This document shows positions 9,472 through 21,214 of a stretch of 64,000 bases of DNA, piece by piece. Numbering within the stretch: the stretch's first letter is position 1; the number at the start of each line of letters is the position of its first letter. The position numbers were made by a program, and so were the translations under genes. The DNA is taken from NCBI GenBank assembly GCA_004020315.1, contig SAQG01000005.1:124001-188000 (forward strand), in the 5' to 3' direction. The notes beneath the pieces are model-generated. The model ran no database searches, was not told the origin of the DNA, and saw nothing but the letters and a program-made list of their open reading frames with translations. Source of the DNA: Mesorhizobium sp. Lineage in GTDB: Bacteria > Pseudomonadota > Alphaproteobacteria > Rhizobiales > Rhizobiaceae.

Positions 9472-12459
9472 CTATTCACCGAGCGCGTCTTCGAGCAAGG
9501 CGGCAAGCTGGGCGAGATGCTTCGACATCAATCCGGTCGCCGGCGACGCCGCGGCCGGCCGGCCGGTATAGCGCACCCGCTGATGCTTGGCGTCGATATG
9601 CGCCAGCACCCATTCCAGATACGGATCGATGAACGACCAGGCGCCCATATTCTTGGGCTCCTCCTGGCACCACACCATCTCGGCGTTGCGGAAGCGTGAC
9701 AGTTCGGTGATCAGCGCCTTGGCCGGGAACGGATAGAGCTGTTCGACGCGCAGCAAGTAGATGTCGTTGATGCCGCGCTTCTCGCGCTCCTCGTAGAGGT
9801 CGTAATAGACCTTCCCCGAGCAGAGCACGACGCGGCGGATCTTCGAATCCTTGGTAAGCTTGATCGCTTGGCCGGGGAGCTGCTGGGCATCGTCCCACAA
9901 CAGCCGGTGGAACGCGCTTTCGCCCGACATCTCCGACAGCGTCGACACAGCCCGCTTGTGGCGCAGCAGCGACTTCGGCGTCATCAGGATCAGCGGCTTG
10001 CGGAAATCCCGCTTCAACTGCCGGCGCAAGATGTGGAAGTAGTTGGCCGGCGTCGTGCAGTAGGCCACTTGCATGTTGTCTTCGGCACAAAGCTGCAGGA
10101 AGCGCTCGAGCCTGGCCGACGAATGTTCCGGCCCTTGGCCTTCATAGCCATGCGGCAACAGGCAGACGAGGCCCGACATTCTGAGCCACTTGCGCTCGCC
10201 CGACGAGATGAACTGGTCGAACACCACCTGGGCGCCGTTGGCGAAATCGCCGAACTGGGCTTCCCAAAGCGTCAGCGCCCTCGGCTCAGCCAGGCTGTAA
10301 CCGTATTCGAAGCCGAGCACGGCTTCTTCCGACAGCATCGAGTTGATGACCTCGAAGCCGGCCTGCGCCGCCGACAGATTGTTGAGCGGGATGTAGCGTG
10401 TCTCGTCGCGCTGGTCGTAGAGCACGGAGTGGCGTTGCGAGAACGTGCCGCGCTCCGAATCCTGACCCGACAGCCGGACCGGATTGCCGTCGAGCAGAAT
10501 GGCGCCGAAGGCCAGCGCCTCGGCCGTCGACCAGTCGATGCCTTCGCCTGACTCGATCGCCTGACGGCGGTTCTCGAGAAAGCGCAGGATCGTCTTGTGC
10601 GCCTCGAACTCCTTCGGCACCTCGGTCAGCTTCTTGCCGATTTCCTTCAGGGTCTTGACCGGCACGGCGGTCTTGCCGCGCCGCTGTTCGTCCTGGTTGT
10701 CGGCCGTGCGCAGGCCCGACCAGGCGCCATCCAGCCAGTCGGCTTTGTTGGGCTTGTAATGCTGGCCGACCTCGAATTCCTGCTCGAGATGTGCCCGCCA
10801 GTCGGCCTTCATCTTGTCGAATTCAGCCTGGGTGATATGGCCTTCGGCGATCAGCCGGTCGGCATAGATCTGCACCGTCGTCTTATGGTTGCGGATGTTG
10901 CGATACATGATCGGCTGGGTGAAGGCCGGTTCGTCGCCCTCATTGTGCCCGAAGCGGCGGTAGCAGAACATGTCGACCACGACAGGCTTGTGGAACTTCA
11001 TGCGGAATTCGATCGCCACCTTGGTGGCATGGACCACGGCTTCCGGATCGTCGCCGTTGACGTGGAAGATCGGCGCCTCGATCATCTTGGCCACATCCGA
11101 CGGATAGGGCGACGAGCGCGAGAAGCGCGGATTGGTGGTGAAGCCGATCTGGTTGTTGATGATGAAATGCAGCGTGCCGGCGACGCGGTGGCCGCGCAGG
11201 CCTGACAGGCCGAGGATTTCGGCAATCACGCCCTGGCCGGCAAAGGCGGCGTCGCCGTGCAGGAGCAGCGGCAGCACCTTGGCGCGCTCTTCCAGCGGCA
11301 CGATCTCCTCGCGGCTGCGGCCGAACAGAGAGTCCTGCTTGGCCCGCGCCTTGCCCATGACCACCGGGTCGACGATTTCCAGATGCGAGGGATTGGCGGT
11401 CAGCGACAGGTGCACCTTGTTGCCGTCGAACTCGCGGTCCGATGAAGCACCGAGATGGTACTTCACGTCGCCCGAGCCCTCGACCTCGTCGGGTGCGGCC
11501 GAGCCGCCCTTGAACTCGTGGAAGATAGCGCGGTGCGGCTTGGCCATCACCTGGGAGAGCACGTTCAGCCGGCCGCGATGCGCCATGCCGAGCACGATTT
11601 CCTTCATGCCGAGCTGTCCGCCGCGCTTGACGATCTGCTCCAGCGCCGGGATCAGCGCCTCTGCGCCGTCGAGGCCGAAGCGCTTGGTGCCCTTGTACTT
11701 GACGTCGATGAACTGCTCGAAGCCTTCGGCCTCGACCAGCTTCTGCAGGATCGCCTTCTTGCCGGTGGCGGTGAAGGAGATCTCCTTGTCGGTGCCCTCG
11801 ATGCGGGCCTGGATCCAGGCCTTCTCCTCGGGATCGGAAATATGCATGAACTCGACGCCGAGCGTCGAGCAATAGGTGCGGGTCAGGATATCGAGCATCT
11901 GCCGGATGGTGCCGAATTCGAGCCCGAGCACATTGTCGAGGAAGATCGGCCGGTCGTAATCGGCTTGGGTAAAGCCGTAATTTTCCGGCGACAGTTCGTT
12001 GTAATCCTCGAGCGGCTTGGCGATGCCGAGCGGATCGAGATTGGCGTGCAAATGGCCACGCATGCGGTAGGCGCGGATCATCATGATGGCGCGCACCGAA
12101 TCGCGCGTCGCCTGATGCACGTCGGCGTCGGAAAGGGCGACGCCGTTCATCACCGCCTTGTGCTGGACCTTCTTCTCGATGTGCTTCTCGACGATGCCCC
12201 AATCGCCGTCGAGCGCCGACACCAATTCGCCATTGGCCTGCAGCGGCCATGAGGGCTTGGCCCATGAGGCGCCCTTGGCATTCTTGCGGACATCGCCGGC
12301 GTCGTCCTTCAGCGCCGCGAAGAAATCCTGCCATTCGGGATCGACTGATGACGGATCGTCCTCATAGGCGGCGTAGAGGGCGTCGATATAATCGGCATTG
12401 CCGCCATAGAGGAAAGAGGTAAGCGAAAATTGGTCGTTGGCCTGATCTTGTCTTGCCAT
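9472..12459 (-). CDS. sucA: 2-oxoglutarate dehydrogenase E1
   Basis: The 995-residue thiamine-diphosphate enzyme decarboxylates 2-oxoglutarate and succinylates the lipoyl arm of SucB. Family features are the N-terminal E2-binding segment ([21 protein letters not shown]), the active-site stretch [11 protein letters not shown], the metal/ThDP region with NNQIGFTT, and the C-terminal half with [19 protein letters not shown]. Length is typical. A 131-base gap with a large G-tract inverted repeat separates it from sucD. Confidence 0.97.
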   Translation of the reverse strand: MARQDQANDQFSLTSFLYGGNADYIDALYAAYEDDPSSVDPEWQDFFAALKDDAGDVRKNAKGASWAKPSWPLQANGELVSALDGDWGIVEKHIEKKVQHKAVMNGVALSDADVHQATRDSVRAIMMIRAYRMRGHLHANLDPLGIAKPLEDYNELSPENYGFTQADYDRPIFLDNVLGLEFGTIRQMLDILTRTYCSTLGVEFMHISDPEEKAWIQARIEGTDKEISFTATGKKAILQKLVEAEGFEQFIDVKYKGTKRFGLDGAEALIPALEQIVKRGGQLGMKEIVLGMAHRGRLNVLSQVMAKPHRAIFHEFKGGSAAPDEVEGSGDVKYHLGASSDREFDGNKVHLSLTANPSHLEIVDPVVMGKARAKQDSLFGRSREEIVPLEERAKVLPLLLHGDAAFAGQGVIAEILGLSGLRGHRVAGTLHFIINNQIGFTTNPRFSRSSPYPSDVAKMIEAPIFHVNGDDPEAVVHATKVAIEFRMKFHKPVVVDMFCYRRFGHNEGDEPAFTQPIMYRNIRNHKTTVQIYADRLIAEGHITQAEFDKMKADWRAHLEQEFEVGQHYKPNKADWLDGAWSGLRTADNQDEQRRGKTAVPVKTLKEIGKKLTEVPKEFEAHKTILRFLENRRQAIESGEGIDWSTAEALAFGAILLDGNPVRLSGQDSERGTFSQRHSVLYDQRDETRYIPLNNLSAAQAGFEVINSMLSEEAVLGFEYGYSLAEPRALTLWEAQFGDFANGAQVVFDQFISSGERKWLRMSGLVCLLPHGYEGQGPEHSSARLERFLQLCAEDNMQVAYCTTPANYFHILRRQLKRDFRKPLILMTPKSLLRHKRAVSTLSEMSGESAFHRLLWDDAQQLPGQAIKLTKDSKIRRVVLCSGKVYYDLYEEREKRGINDIYLLRVEQLYPFPAKALITELSRFRNAEMVWCQEEPKNMGAWSFIDPYLEWVLAHIDAKHQRVRYTGRPAAASPATGLMSKHLAQLAALLEDALGE

Positions 12460-12498
12460 GTCACTGTCGAAGCCTTGGCTTCGTCTCCTTTCTTGGAA

Positions 12499-12590
12499 GG
12501 GAGTAGGGGAATAGGGAAGTAGGGGAGTAGGGCATTTTGTTGCCGCTGGTCCTGTTTCCTACTGCCGTACTCCCCTATTCCCCTACTCCC
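12499..12590. repeat. Inverted repeat with regularly spaced G-tracts (copy 1)
   Basis: The outer arms GGGAGTAGGGGAATAGG (12499-12515) and their perfect complement (12574-12590) form a 17-bp stem. The left arm contains five G-tracts of three or four bases spaced by 4-5 bases on the plus strand, which is a good G-quadruplex pattern. The right arm ends exactly at the stop codon of sucD, so in the mRNA the stop is followed at once by the G-rich arm. A second copy lies after acnA. Confidence 0.85.
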
Positions 12591-13493
12591 TCAACCCTTT
12601 ATCGCCTCGACCAGCGTCGTGCCGAGCCGGGCCGGCGACGGCGAAACCCTTATCCCAGCCGATTCCATCGCCGCGATCTTGTCCTCGGCGCCGCCCTTGC
12701 CGCCGGAGATGACCGCGCCCGCATGACCCATGGTGCGGCCGGCCGGCGCCGTACGCCCGGCGATGAAACCGGCCATCGGCTTTTTGCGGCCACGCTTGGC
12801 TTCGTCCTTGAGGAACTGCGCGGCGTCTTCCTCGGCCGAGCCGCCGATCTCGCCGATCATGATGATCGACTGGGTCTCGTCGTCGGCGAGGAACATCTCC
12901 AGCACGTCGATGAACTCCGTGCCTTTGACGGGGTCGCCACCGATGCCGACGGCGGTGGTCTGGCCGAGGCCGACATTGGTGGTCTGGAACACTGCCTCAT
13001 AGGTAAGCGTTCCCGAGCGGGAAACAACGCCGACCGAGCCCTTGCGGAAGATGTTGCCGGGCATGATGCCGATCTTGCATTCGTTGGGCGTCAGGACGCC
13101 CGGGCAGTTGGGGCCGATCAGCCGCGATGTCGAGCGGTCGAGCCTCGCTTTGACCTTGATCATGTCGATCACCGGGATGCCCTCGGTGATGCAGATGATC
13201 AGCGGGATCTCGGCTTCGATCGCCTCCAGGATCGCTTCGGCGGCGCCCGCCGGCGGCACATAGACAACGGACGCATTGGCGCCGGTCTTCGCCTTGCCTT
13301 CGGCAACCGTGGAAAAGATCGGCAGGCTCTCGCCCTTGGCGCCGGTCCACGTTTCGCCACCCTTCTTGGGGTGGATGCCGCCGACCATTTTTGTCCCGTG
13401 ATAGGCCAGCGCCTGTTCGGTGTGGAACGTGCCGGTCTTGCCGGTCAGGCCCTGCACGAGGATCTTGGTGTTCTTGTCGACGAGAATGGACAT
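12591..13493 (-). CDS. sucD: Succinyl-CoA ligase (ADP/GDP-forming), alpha subunit
   Basis: This 300-residue subunit binds CoA and carries the phosphohistidine of succinyl-CoA synthetase. It begins with [20 protein letters not shown], has the CoA-binding [12 protein letters not shown] and PNCPGVLTP stretches, and the active-site His in [12 protein letters not shown]. Length is normal. It pairs with sucC, but unusually a cupin gene and a 55-base gap separate the two. Confidence 0.97.
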   Translation of the reverse strand: MSILVDKNTKILVQGLTGKTGTFHTEQALAYHGTKMVGGIHPKKGGETWTGAKGESLPIFSTVAEGKAKTGANASVVYVPPAGAAEAILEAIEAEIPLIICITEGIPVIDMIKVKARLDRSTSRLIGPNCPGVLTPNECKIGIMPGNIFRKGSVGVVSRSGTLTYEAVFQTTNVGLGQTTAVGIGGDPVKGTEFIDVLEMFLADDETQSIIMIGEIGGSAEEDAAQFLKDEAKRGRKKPMAGFIAGRTAPAGRTMGHAGAVISGGKGGAEDKIAAMESAGIRVSPSPARLGTTLVEAIKG

Positions 13494-13548
13494 GGTGGTC
13501 CTTTTTTACAAACCGTTGATCGAGGAAGACTGCGCGGTCATCGTCAGG

Positions 13549-13920
13549 TCAGAGACGCTTGAGATCGGCGACGGTAAGGTCGCTCTTGGCGTTGCCGGTG
13601 TTGAGTGTCGTCGCCGGCTCGAACATCAGCACCACCGGCTCCTCGCTCAGCGAGCGCGGCCGGTGCTCGACGGCGCGCGGCACGACGATGAACTCGCCGC
13701 TGCCAAGCTCCACCGTGCCGTCGCGGAAATCGATGGCAATGCGGCCGCGCAGCACCAGGAACGCTTCGTCCTCGTTGTCATGCGCATGCCAGTCGAAGAC
13801 ATCGCCGAACTTGGCGATCTTGACCTGGGCGTCGTTGACGTCGCCGGCGATATGCGGATCGAAGACCTTTTTGATCTTCTGATCCGCCGCCTCGACGAGA
13901 TTTATCTTGTGCGGAGGCAC
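13549..13920 (-). CDS. Cupin domain-containing protein between sucC and sucD
   Basis: A 123-residue single-domain cupin. The first metal-binding motif is readable as [17 protein letters not shown], with two His and a Glu, followed by [14 protein letters not shown] carrying the last His. Small cupins of this kind bind a metal and may act as isomerases, dioxygenases or ligand sensors; the substrate is not predictable. It starts only 4 bases after the sucC stop, so it is certainly in the same transcript. Usually sucC and sucD are adjacent, so its insertion here is odd. Confidence 0.85.
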   Translation of the reverse strand: MPPHKINLVEAADQKIKKVFDPHIAGDVNDAQVKIAKFGDVFDWHAHDNEDEAFLVLRGRIAIDFRDGTVELGSGEFIVVPRAVEHRPRSLSEEPVVLMFEPATTLNTGNAKSDLTVADLKRL

Positions 13921-13924
13921 CAGA

Positions 13925-15118
<1,194 letters not shown>

Positions 15119-15149
15119 GCGCGTTGTCTCCAGATCAGTTACTGGCGGA

Positions 15150-16247
<1,098 letters not shown>

Positions 16248-16276
16248 TTATTTCCGAGCGAGATTTTTCAATCGGT

Positions 16277-16306
16277 TAGATGGATTGGGATTTACGTAAA
16301 CGTCAA
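16277..16306 (-). promoter_or_regulatory. Candidate promoter of the mdh-suc-lpd array
   Basis: On the minus strand TTGACG (16306-16301) is followed after 18 bases by CATCTA (16282-16277), a weak match to the alphaproteobacterial housekeeping consensus. It lies about 160 bases upstream of mdh in an AT-rich stretch of the intergenic region. This is pattern reading only and other positions are possible. Confidence 0.3.
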
Positions 16307-16338
16307 AATTTGTAAGCCGACTTGGGAGATTTTACACA

Positions 16339-16989
16339 ATGGATGTGGAGATCGTAAGGCTCAATCCCGGTGATGACGCCCTCGTGATGCGGATCGCCGA
16401 GGATGTGTTCGACGAACCGGTCAGGCCGGATCGGCTGGCAGCGTATCTCCGCGAACCCGGCCATTTCATGATCATCGCCGTAGCCGAAGGCATAGTCGTC
16501 GGCCAATGCGCCGCCGTCATCCATCGGCATCCCGACAAGGTGAGTGAACTCTATGTCGAGGAGGTGGGCGTATCGCCGACCTTCCAGCGCCAGGGCATAG
16601 CGACGAAGATGCTCGACGCCATGTTTACGCTCGGCCGCGAGCATGGCTGCGAGGAGGCCTGGGTCGGCACAGAGCCGGACAATGTTGCGGCCCGCGCGCT
16701 TTACGAGGCGCGGAAGGAACCGCATGGCTTGGCGGCGGATTTCGTCATGTATGTATATCGACGTAGGCCTGCGCTTGCTGCGCTTCAGGCGGCCGCAGCT
16801 TCGCACTCTGCCTCTCCACCCAGTCTTCCAGCCATTCGCGGCTCTGCATCTCGATCAGCCGTGACGCCGTGCGCTCGAACTCGAAGACCTCGGTGCCACG
16901 CTTGGCCGCGTACAGCTGCGGTGGCGGTGCAGCGGCGCTCACCACCAGCCGCACATGGTGGTCGTAAAGCGTATCGATCAGCAGAATGA
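16339..16989 (+). CDS. GNAT family N-acetyltransferase with antisense tail
   Basis: The first 140 or so residues are a GNAT domain, close in form to AAC(3)- or AAC(6')-like acetyltransferases: DVFDEPVRPDRL near the N-terminus, VEEVGVSPTFQRQGIATKML as the acetyl-CoA loop, and EEAWVGTEPDNVAARALYEA. The domain should end near FVMYVYRR (about 16770). The frame then continues for some 70 residues of Ser/Arg/Ala-rich sequence that is antisense to the 3' end of zapE and looks non-biological. The stop codon may have been lost, or a small indel may have shifted it; a TAG lies in another frame near 16770. The substrate is unknown. Confidence 0.75.
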   Translation: MDVEIVRLNPGDDALVMRIAEDVFDEPVRPDRLAAYLREPGHFMIIAVAEGIVVGQCAAVIHRHPDKVSELYVEEVGVSPTFQRQGIATKMLDAMFTLGREHGCEEAWVGTEPDNVAARALYEARKEPHGLAADFVMYVYRRRPALAALQAAAASHSASPPSLPAIRGSASRSAVTPCARTRRPRCHAWPRTAAVAVQRRSPPAAHGGRKAYRSAE

Positions 16990-17965
16990 AGCGTTTAGCC
17001 TCGTTGCGCATGCCTTCGCCGAGCACCGGCACATGATCGATGAAGATGGTCGAGAAGCGGCCGGCAATCGCCAGGAAATCGCGGGCACCGAGCGGTTTTT
17101 CGCAGAGATCGGCAAAGGAAAACCGCGCCGCTTCGCCGGCTGCTCGCGGCACCACGACCTGCCGGCCCTTTACCATCAGTGCCGCCTCGGCCGTCGGCCT
17201 GCCATGCGTCATCACCTCCCAGGCCTCGTCGAGGACAGCATCGGCGGCGGCATCGGCAGGGGTGACATAGACCGGCAGGCGGCTGAGCTTGTCCAGCCGG
17301 TAGTCCTTGTCGGCATCCAGCGCCAGCACCTGCGCATGCCGCTCCAGGATGCCGATGAAGGGCTGGAACAGCTGGCGGTTCAACCCGTCGTGGTAAAGGT
17401 CCTGCGGCGCGACATTGGACGTGGCGACCAGCACGACGCCGTTGGCGAACAGCGCCGAGAACAGCCGGGACAGGATCATCGCATCGGCGATGTCGGTGAC
17501 GGAAAACTCGTCGAAGCACAGCACCCAGGCTTCCTCGGCCAGCGCGCGGGCCACCGGCGCGATCGGGTCGTCTTCCCTGACGGTGCCCTCTTTACGCGCC
17601 TGCCGGTGCTTCTGGATGCGGTCCTGCACATCGGCCATGAAGTCGTTGAAATGCACACGGCGCTTGCGCCTGACCGGCACCAGTTCGAAGAACATGTCCA
17701 TCAGCATGGTCTTGCCGCGGCCGACGCCGCCATGGATATAGAGGCCCTTGACGGCTTCGCGCGTCTCGCGCTTGCGAGCGAACAGCCAGCCCAGCGCGCT
17801 CGATTTGTGCGCCAGCCGCTTTGCCAAAATCTCGTCGATCAGCCGGTCGAGTGCCGCGACGATCCGCTCCTGTGCCCAATCGCGGTCGATTAGGCCGGTA
17901 TCGACCCAATGGTCGTAGCGCTGCCGGACGGTCGCATGGGTTTGAAGGCCGTCACGCAGATGCAT
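16745..17965 (-). CDS. zapE: Cell division protein ZapE (AFG1-like ATPase)
   Basis: A 406-residue AAA-type ATPase. In E. coli ZapE associates with the Z-ring and affects constriction under stress; the mitochondrial homologue AFG1 acts in respiratory protein quality control. Walker A is GGVGRGKTMLMD and Walker B is VLCFDEFSVTDIADA. The sensor/arginine region contains LFSALFANGVVLVATSNVAP. The C-terminal 20 or so residues are antisense to the GNAT gene. The gene stands alone in this orientation. Confidence 0.93.
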   Translation of the reverse strand: MHLRDGLQTHATVRQRYDHWVDTGLIDRDWAQERIVAALDRLIDEILAKRLAHKSSALGWLFARKRETREAVKGLYIHGGVGRGKTMLMDMFFELVPVRRKRRVHFNDFMADVQDRIQKHRQARKEGTVREDDPIAPVARALAEEAWVLCFDEFSVTDIADAMILSRLFSALFANGVVLVATSNVAPQDLYHDGLNRQLFQPFIGILERHAQVLALDADKDYRLDKLSRLPVYVTPADAAADAVLDEAWEVMTHGRPTAEAALMVKGRQVVVPRAAGEAARFSFADLCEKPLGARDFLAIAGRFSTIFIDHVPVLGEGMRNEAKRFILLIDTLYDHHVRLVVSAAAPPPQLYAAKRGTEVFEFERTASRLIEMQSREWLEDWVERQSAKLRPPEAQQAQAYVDIHT

Positions 17966-17979
17966 CGGTCACGTCGTTC

Positions 17980-18031
17980 TAGAGCAATTCCAGGAAAAGT
18001 GCGTAGCGGTATTCGGTCCGGAATTGCGTAT
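17980..18031. repeat. Short palindromic intergenic repeat
   Basis: The stretch starts AGAGCAATTCC and ends GGAATTGC, giving an imperfect inverted repeat with a CAGGAAAAGT core. It looks like one of the rhizobial intergenic palindromes; a partial relative with ATTCCAGGAAATT lies near 30607. It sits between the zapE start and the Omp19-like gene. Confidence 0.5.
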
Positions 18032-18050
18032 AAACCAATTAAGAGGCGGG

Positions 18051-18602
18051 TCAGCCTCTTGTAAGCGAGATCGGCAGGCCGTTGGAAGTCTGGCCGTCGA
18101 ACTTCTCTCCGCCCGACGAATAGAGCCGTGCCAGCGTGCCGCCATTCTCGTCGTACAGCGTCAACTGCTTGCCGGCGACGTTCCAGGATTTGATGCCGTT
18201 GATCGGCGCCGGGCAATGCAGCGGTCCAGCCCGATAGCCGGCGCCGAATTTGGTCTGCGGCGTCGCGACCTGGCAGCTCTGGCCAGACACGCTCGCCTTC
18301 CACACGCCGGCGACGCTGCTTGCGGTAAGATCCGGGGCTCCGGCCGGAGCCGTTCCGTCCGGCGGCAGCGAGGCGACCTGAGGGTTTAGCGCGCCTTGCG
18401 GCGCCGTCGGAAATTTCGATGGGTCGGCGGTGCCGGGCGACGCCGGCGGCGGCAGCTGGTTTGCGGTCACCTTGCCGGAGGGCGCGGCTTGCAGCGGCGG
18501 CGGCTGCTCCTGGTCCATCGACGAGAACCGTGATGTTGAACAGCCGCTCGCAAACAGCGCGGCCAGTGATACGGCCAGCAGACCGGTTTTCGAAAAATTC
18601 AT
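18051..18602 (-). CDS. Omp19-like outer membrane lipoprotein (AprI/Inh protease-inhibitor fold)
   Basis: The 183-residue protein resembles Brucella Omp19. A lipoprotein signal ends with LFASGC, with the lipidated Cys at residue 21. A Pro/Ala/Gln-rich spacer follows to about residue 90. The C-terminal 90 residues form an AprI/Inh-type beta-barrel: AGVWKASVSGQSCQVATPQT, a second Cys in PLHCPAPINGIKSWNV, and LTLYDENGGTLARLYSS. Brucella Omp19 inhibits proteases and protects antigens from digestion; the same role here is inference. The gene stands alone, divergent from the MBL-fold hydrolase gene. Confidence 0.85.
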   Translation of the reverse strand: MNFSKTGLLAVSLAALFASGCSTSRFSSMDQEQPPPLQAAPSGKVTANQLPPPASPGTADPSKFPTAPQGALNPQVASLPPDGTAPAGAPDLTASSVAGVWKASVSGQSCQVATPQTKFGAGYRAGPLHCPAPINGIKSWNVAGKQLTLYDENGGTLARLYSSGGEKFDGQTSNGLPISLTRG

Positions 18603-18866
18603 TTCAAACCTCCGTCGGATCCGGCTGGGGCTGCCGTCCGCACAATATCCCCTTCACCAAGATGGAGAAGGTGGCGAAATTTCAACCCGATACGGTTAAA
18701 ATACAATTTGCGTCAGCATCTGTTGCAATTTTGCCACAAGATGCGTGCCGCCTGAAAGCCTGCCTCGGGATCTGACCCGAGACCGCGCAGCGTTTTTGCC
18801 CGGACAGGCGTGCCTTGGCATCCGGCCGCCAAATGCTTGCGCCAGCCCGCGTCGGTCCTATCTCTG

Positions 18867-19907
18867 ATGAAACGGAACCTTGCCGGAGGCGAAACCTTGG
18901 CTGCGAGAAAAAGGGCTGCCAATCGCTACTACAGCGGCCCACCCAGCGATCATTTCGACGGCACCTTGTTCTTCAATCCCAACGGCAAGCCGCCTGCCCG
19001 GTTTTCCGATCTTTTGAAGTGGCAGCTGGGCGGCGAACGCTCGAAATGGCCGGCGGCGAATCCAAGTCCGTTTCATCAGGCGACACCGGCCAAACGGATC
19101 GACGGCTCCGAACTGAGGCTGACTATGGTCGGCCATTCCACGCTGCTCATCCAGACAGCCGGCCTGAACATCCTCACCGACCCGGTCTGGTCGCGGCGCG
19201 TCTCGCCGCTGTCCTTTGCCGGGCCGAAACGGGTCAACCTGCCGGGCATCGCCTTTTCCAACCTGCCGCCGATCGACCTCGTATTGGTCAGCCACAACCA
19301 CTACGACCATCTCGACCTCGCCACGCTGAAGCGGCTGAAGACAAAGCACGACCCGCTGGTGCTGACGCCGCTCGGCAATGACGCCATCATCGACGATGGC
19401 GTCGCCGGCATGCGGCTTTCCGTGCATGACTGGGGCGAGCGGGTCGAGATCGGCAAGGACGTCGCCGTCCATGTCGAGCCGGTGCACCACTGGTCGGCGC
19501 GCGGCACCCGCGACCGGCGCATGGCGCTGTGGGCCGGTTTTGTGGTCGAGACGCCGGGCGGAAAGATCTATTTCGCCGGCGACACCGGTTTCCACGACGG
19601 CATCAACTATCGGCTGATGGCTGAAAGGCACGGCGGTTTCCGCCTCGCCATCCTGCCGATCGGCGCCTACGAGCCGCGCTGGTTCATGGCGCCACACCAC
19701 CAGAACCCGGAGGAGGCGGTGCAAGGCATGCTGTTGTGCAACGCCGCCTATGCCGCCGGCTGCCATTGGGGCACGTTCCGGCTCACCAACGAGCCAATCG
19801 ACGAGCCGGCCAGAAAGCTTGGCGAGGCCCTCGACGATCAAGGTATCCCGCAAGAACGCTTTCGCGCCTTGCGTCCCGGCGAGGTCTGGGACGTGCCAGC
19901 GCTCTAG
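18867..19907 (+). CDS. MBL-fold metallo-hydrolase (NAPE-PLD/UlaG-like)
   Basis: A 346-residue metallo-beta-lactamase-fold enzyme of the type often annotated as NAPE-hydrolysing phospholipase D or UlaG-like lactonase. Metal ligands are visible: VGHSTLLIQ, the HxHxDH motif in SHNHYDHLDL, VHHWSARG, AGDTGFHDG and the late H in CHWGTF. PTGAYEPR-type GAYEPRWF near the active site is characteristic of this subfamily. No signal peptide is evident. I chose ATG 18867 over the upstream ATG at 18810 because the domain begins soon after. Substrate uncertain. Confidence 0.87.
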   Translation: MKRNLAGGETLAARKRAANRYYSGPPSDHFDGTLFFNPNGKPPARFSDLLKWQLGGERSKWPAANPSPFHQATPAKRIDGSELRLTMVGHSTLLIQTAGLNILTDPVWSRRVSPLSFAGPKRVNLPGIAFSNLPPIDLVLVSHNHYDHLDLATLKRLKTKHDPLVLTPLGNDAIIDDGVAGMRLSVHDWGERVEIGKDVAVHVEPVHHWSARGTRDRRMALWAGFVVETPGGKIYFAGDTGFHDGINYRLMAERHGGFRLAILPIGAYEPRWFMAPHHQNPEEAVQGMLLCNAAYAAGCHWGTFRLTNEPIDEPARKLGEALDDQGIPQERFRALRPGEVWDVPAL

Positions 19908-19991
19908 GCAGGCGACCGGCTTCAGGGGGAACCCAGGGCGTCGTAAACGCGTTGGTGGTCATCCACAACCGTCGGCTGCAAGGGATTTCCC

Positions 19992-20153
19992 ATGATCAAA
20001 TGGATTGTCATTCTTCTGATTATCGCGGCCGCAGCCAGCCTGCTCGGCATGCCGGCGTTGGCCGGAGCCGCCGCCACCGGTGCCCGTATCCTCATCGGCA
20101 TCGTGCTGATCATCTTCCTGCTGGTCATGCTTGGCGTCTTCGCGGTGGCATAG
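19992..20153 (+). CDS. DUF1328 (UPF0391) small membrane protein
   Basis: The 53-residue product begins MIKWIVILLIIAAAASLLG, contains PALAGAAATGARIL and ends in a second helix (IGIVLIIFLLVMLGVFAVA). This two-helix pattern with a central Gly/Ala-rich turn is the DUF1328/UPF0391 family, found widely in proteobacteria and of unknown function, sometimes envelope-stress induced. It is 84 bases after the MBL-fold gene. Confidence 0.85.
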   Translation: MIKWIVILLIIAAAASLLGMPALAGAAATGARILIGIVLIIFLLVMLGVFAVA

Positions 20154-20154
20154 A

Positions 20155-20200
20155 CGCATCGCCCGAAAATCGGAATCGATTTTTCGGAAAGCACGATAGG
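20155..20200. repeat. Palindromic intergenic repeat
   Basis: An imperfect dyad, ATCGCCCGAAAATCG / CGATTTTTCGGAAAGC, follows the DUF1328 stop directly. The form (CGAAAATCGG...GATTTTTCGG) resembles a common rhizobial intergenic palindrome and can form a hairpin at the 3' end of the upstream mRNA. Confidence 0.5.
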
Positions 20201-20329
20201 CGGTTCAAAGTGTCAGGGCGTACTTTGTGCGTCCAAGTGGTCGCACGTCGCTCTGACGCGTCCGCACACTGGTAATTCCGGCCGGTATCCGCCATATAGG
20301 CGCCAAACCGGCATGAGACCTTTCGATCC

Positions 20330-21214
20330 ATGGCAAGCACTGCCCCTTTCGCCAAGATGAACGGCATCGGCAACGAAATCATCGTTGCCGACATGCGCGG
20401 TCGCGCCGATCGGGTGACGCTGGCTGCCGCCCTTGCGCTCAATGCCGATGCCGCGACGAAATTCGATCAGATCATGGCGATCCACGACGCCAGAACGCCT
20501 GGCACCGCCTTTTTCATCGACATCCTGAATTCGGACGGAACCGGCGCGCAGGCCTGCGGCAACGGCATGCGCTGCGTGGTGCGGGCACTTGCCGCCGAGA
20601 CCGGCCAGAAGACATTCGCCTTCGAGACCGTCGCCGGCATCCTCAACGCCGAAGAACATGCCGACGGGCTGATCTCGGTCGACATGGGCACGCCGCGTTT
20701 TGGCTGGCAGGACATTCCGCTCGCCGAGGAATTCCGCGATACCCGCATGATCGAGCTGCAGATCGGCCCGATCGACGCGCCTGTGCTGCACTCGCCCTCG
20801 GTCGTGTCGATGGGCAATCCGCACGCCATTTTCTGGGTCGACCGCGACGTCTGGTCCTACGAACTCGACCGCTTCGGCCCGCTGCTCGAAAACCACCCGA
20901 TCTTCCCCGAACGCGCCAACATCACCATCGCTTGGGTGACCTCACCCGAGACGATGGTCATCCGCACCTGGGAGCGCGGCGCCGGCCTGACCAAGGCCTG
21001 CGGTACGGCGGCTTGTGCCGCCGTCGTCGCTGCCGCTCGCACCAGGCGGACCGGACGCAGCGTCTCTCTGGTGACGCCCGGCGGCGGCTCCTTGCATGTC
21101 GAATGGCGCGGCGACGACCACGTCATCCTCACCGGTGCCGCCGAATGGGAATTTTCCGGCAGCTTCGACCCGTCGACCGGCGTGTGGGCCCGCGACACCG
21201 AAAGCGCCGCCTGA
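20330..21214 (+). CDS. dapF: Diaminopimelate epimerase
   Basis: DapF interconverts LL- and meso-diaminopimelate for lysine and peptidoglycan synthesis. The 294-residue protein begins with [15 protein letters not shown]. The two catalytic cysteines are C76 in ACGNGMRC and C224 in [20 protein letters not shown] is also a family motif. It starts a dapF-mtaB-ftsY-yciB block on the plus strand; its stop overlaps the mtaB start as TGATG. Confidence 0.96.
   Translation: MASTAPFAKMNGIGNEIIVADMRGRADRVTLAAALALNADAATKFDQIMAIHDARTPGTAFFIDILNSDGTGAQACGNGMRCVVRALAAETGQKTFAFETVAGILNAEEHADGLISVDMGTPRFGWQDIPLAEEFRDTRMIELQIGPIDAPVLHSPSVVSMGNPHAIFWVDRDVWSYELDRFGPLLENHPIFPERANITIAWVTSPETMVIRTWERGAGLTKACGTAACAAVVAAARTRRTGRSVSLVTPGGGSLHVEWRGDDHVILTGAAEWEFSGSFDPSTGVWARDTESAA

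Noticed and set aside
16303..16806. 167-codon minus-strand frame over the GNAT gene
   Set aside because: The plus strand encodes a clear acetyl-CoA binding loop; the minus frame has no domain.
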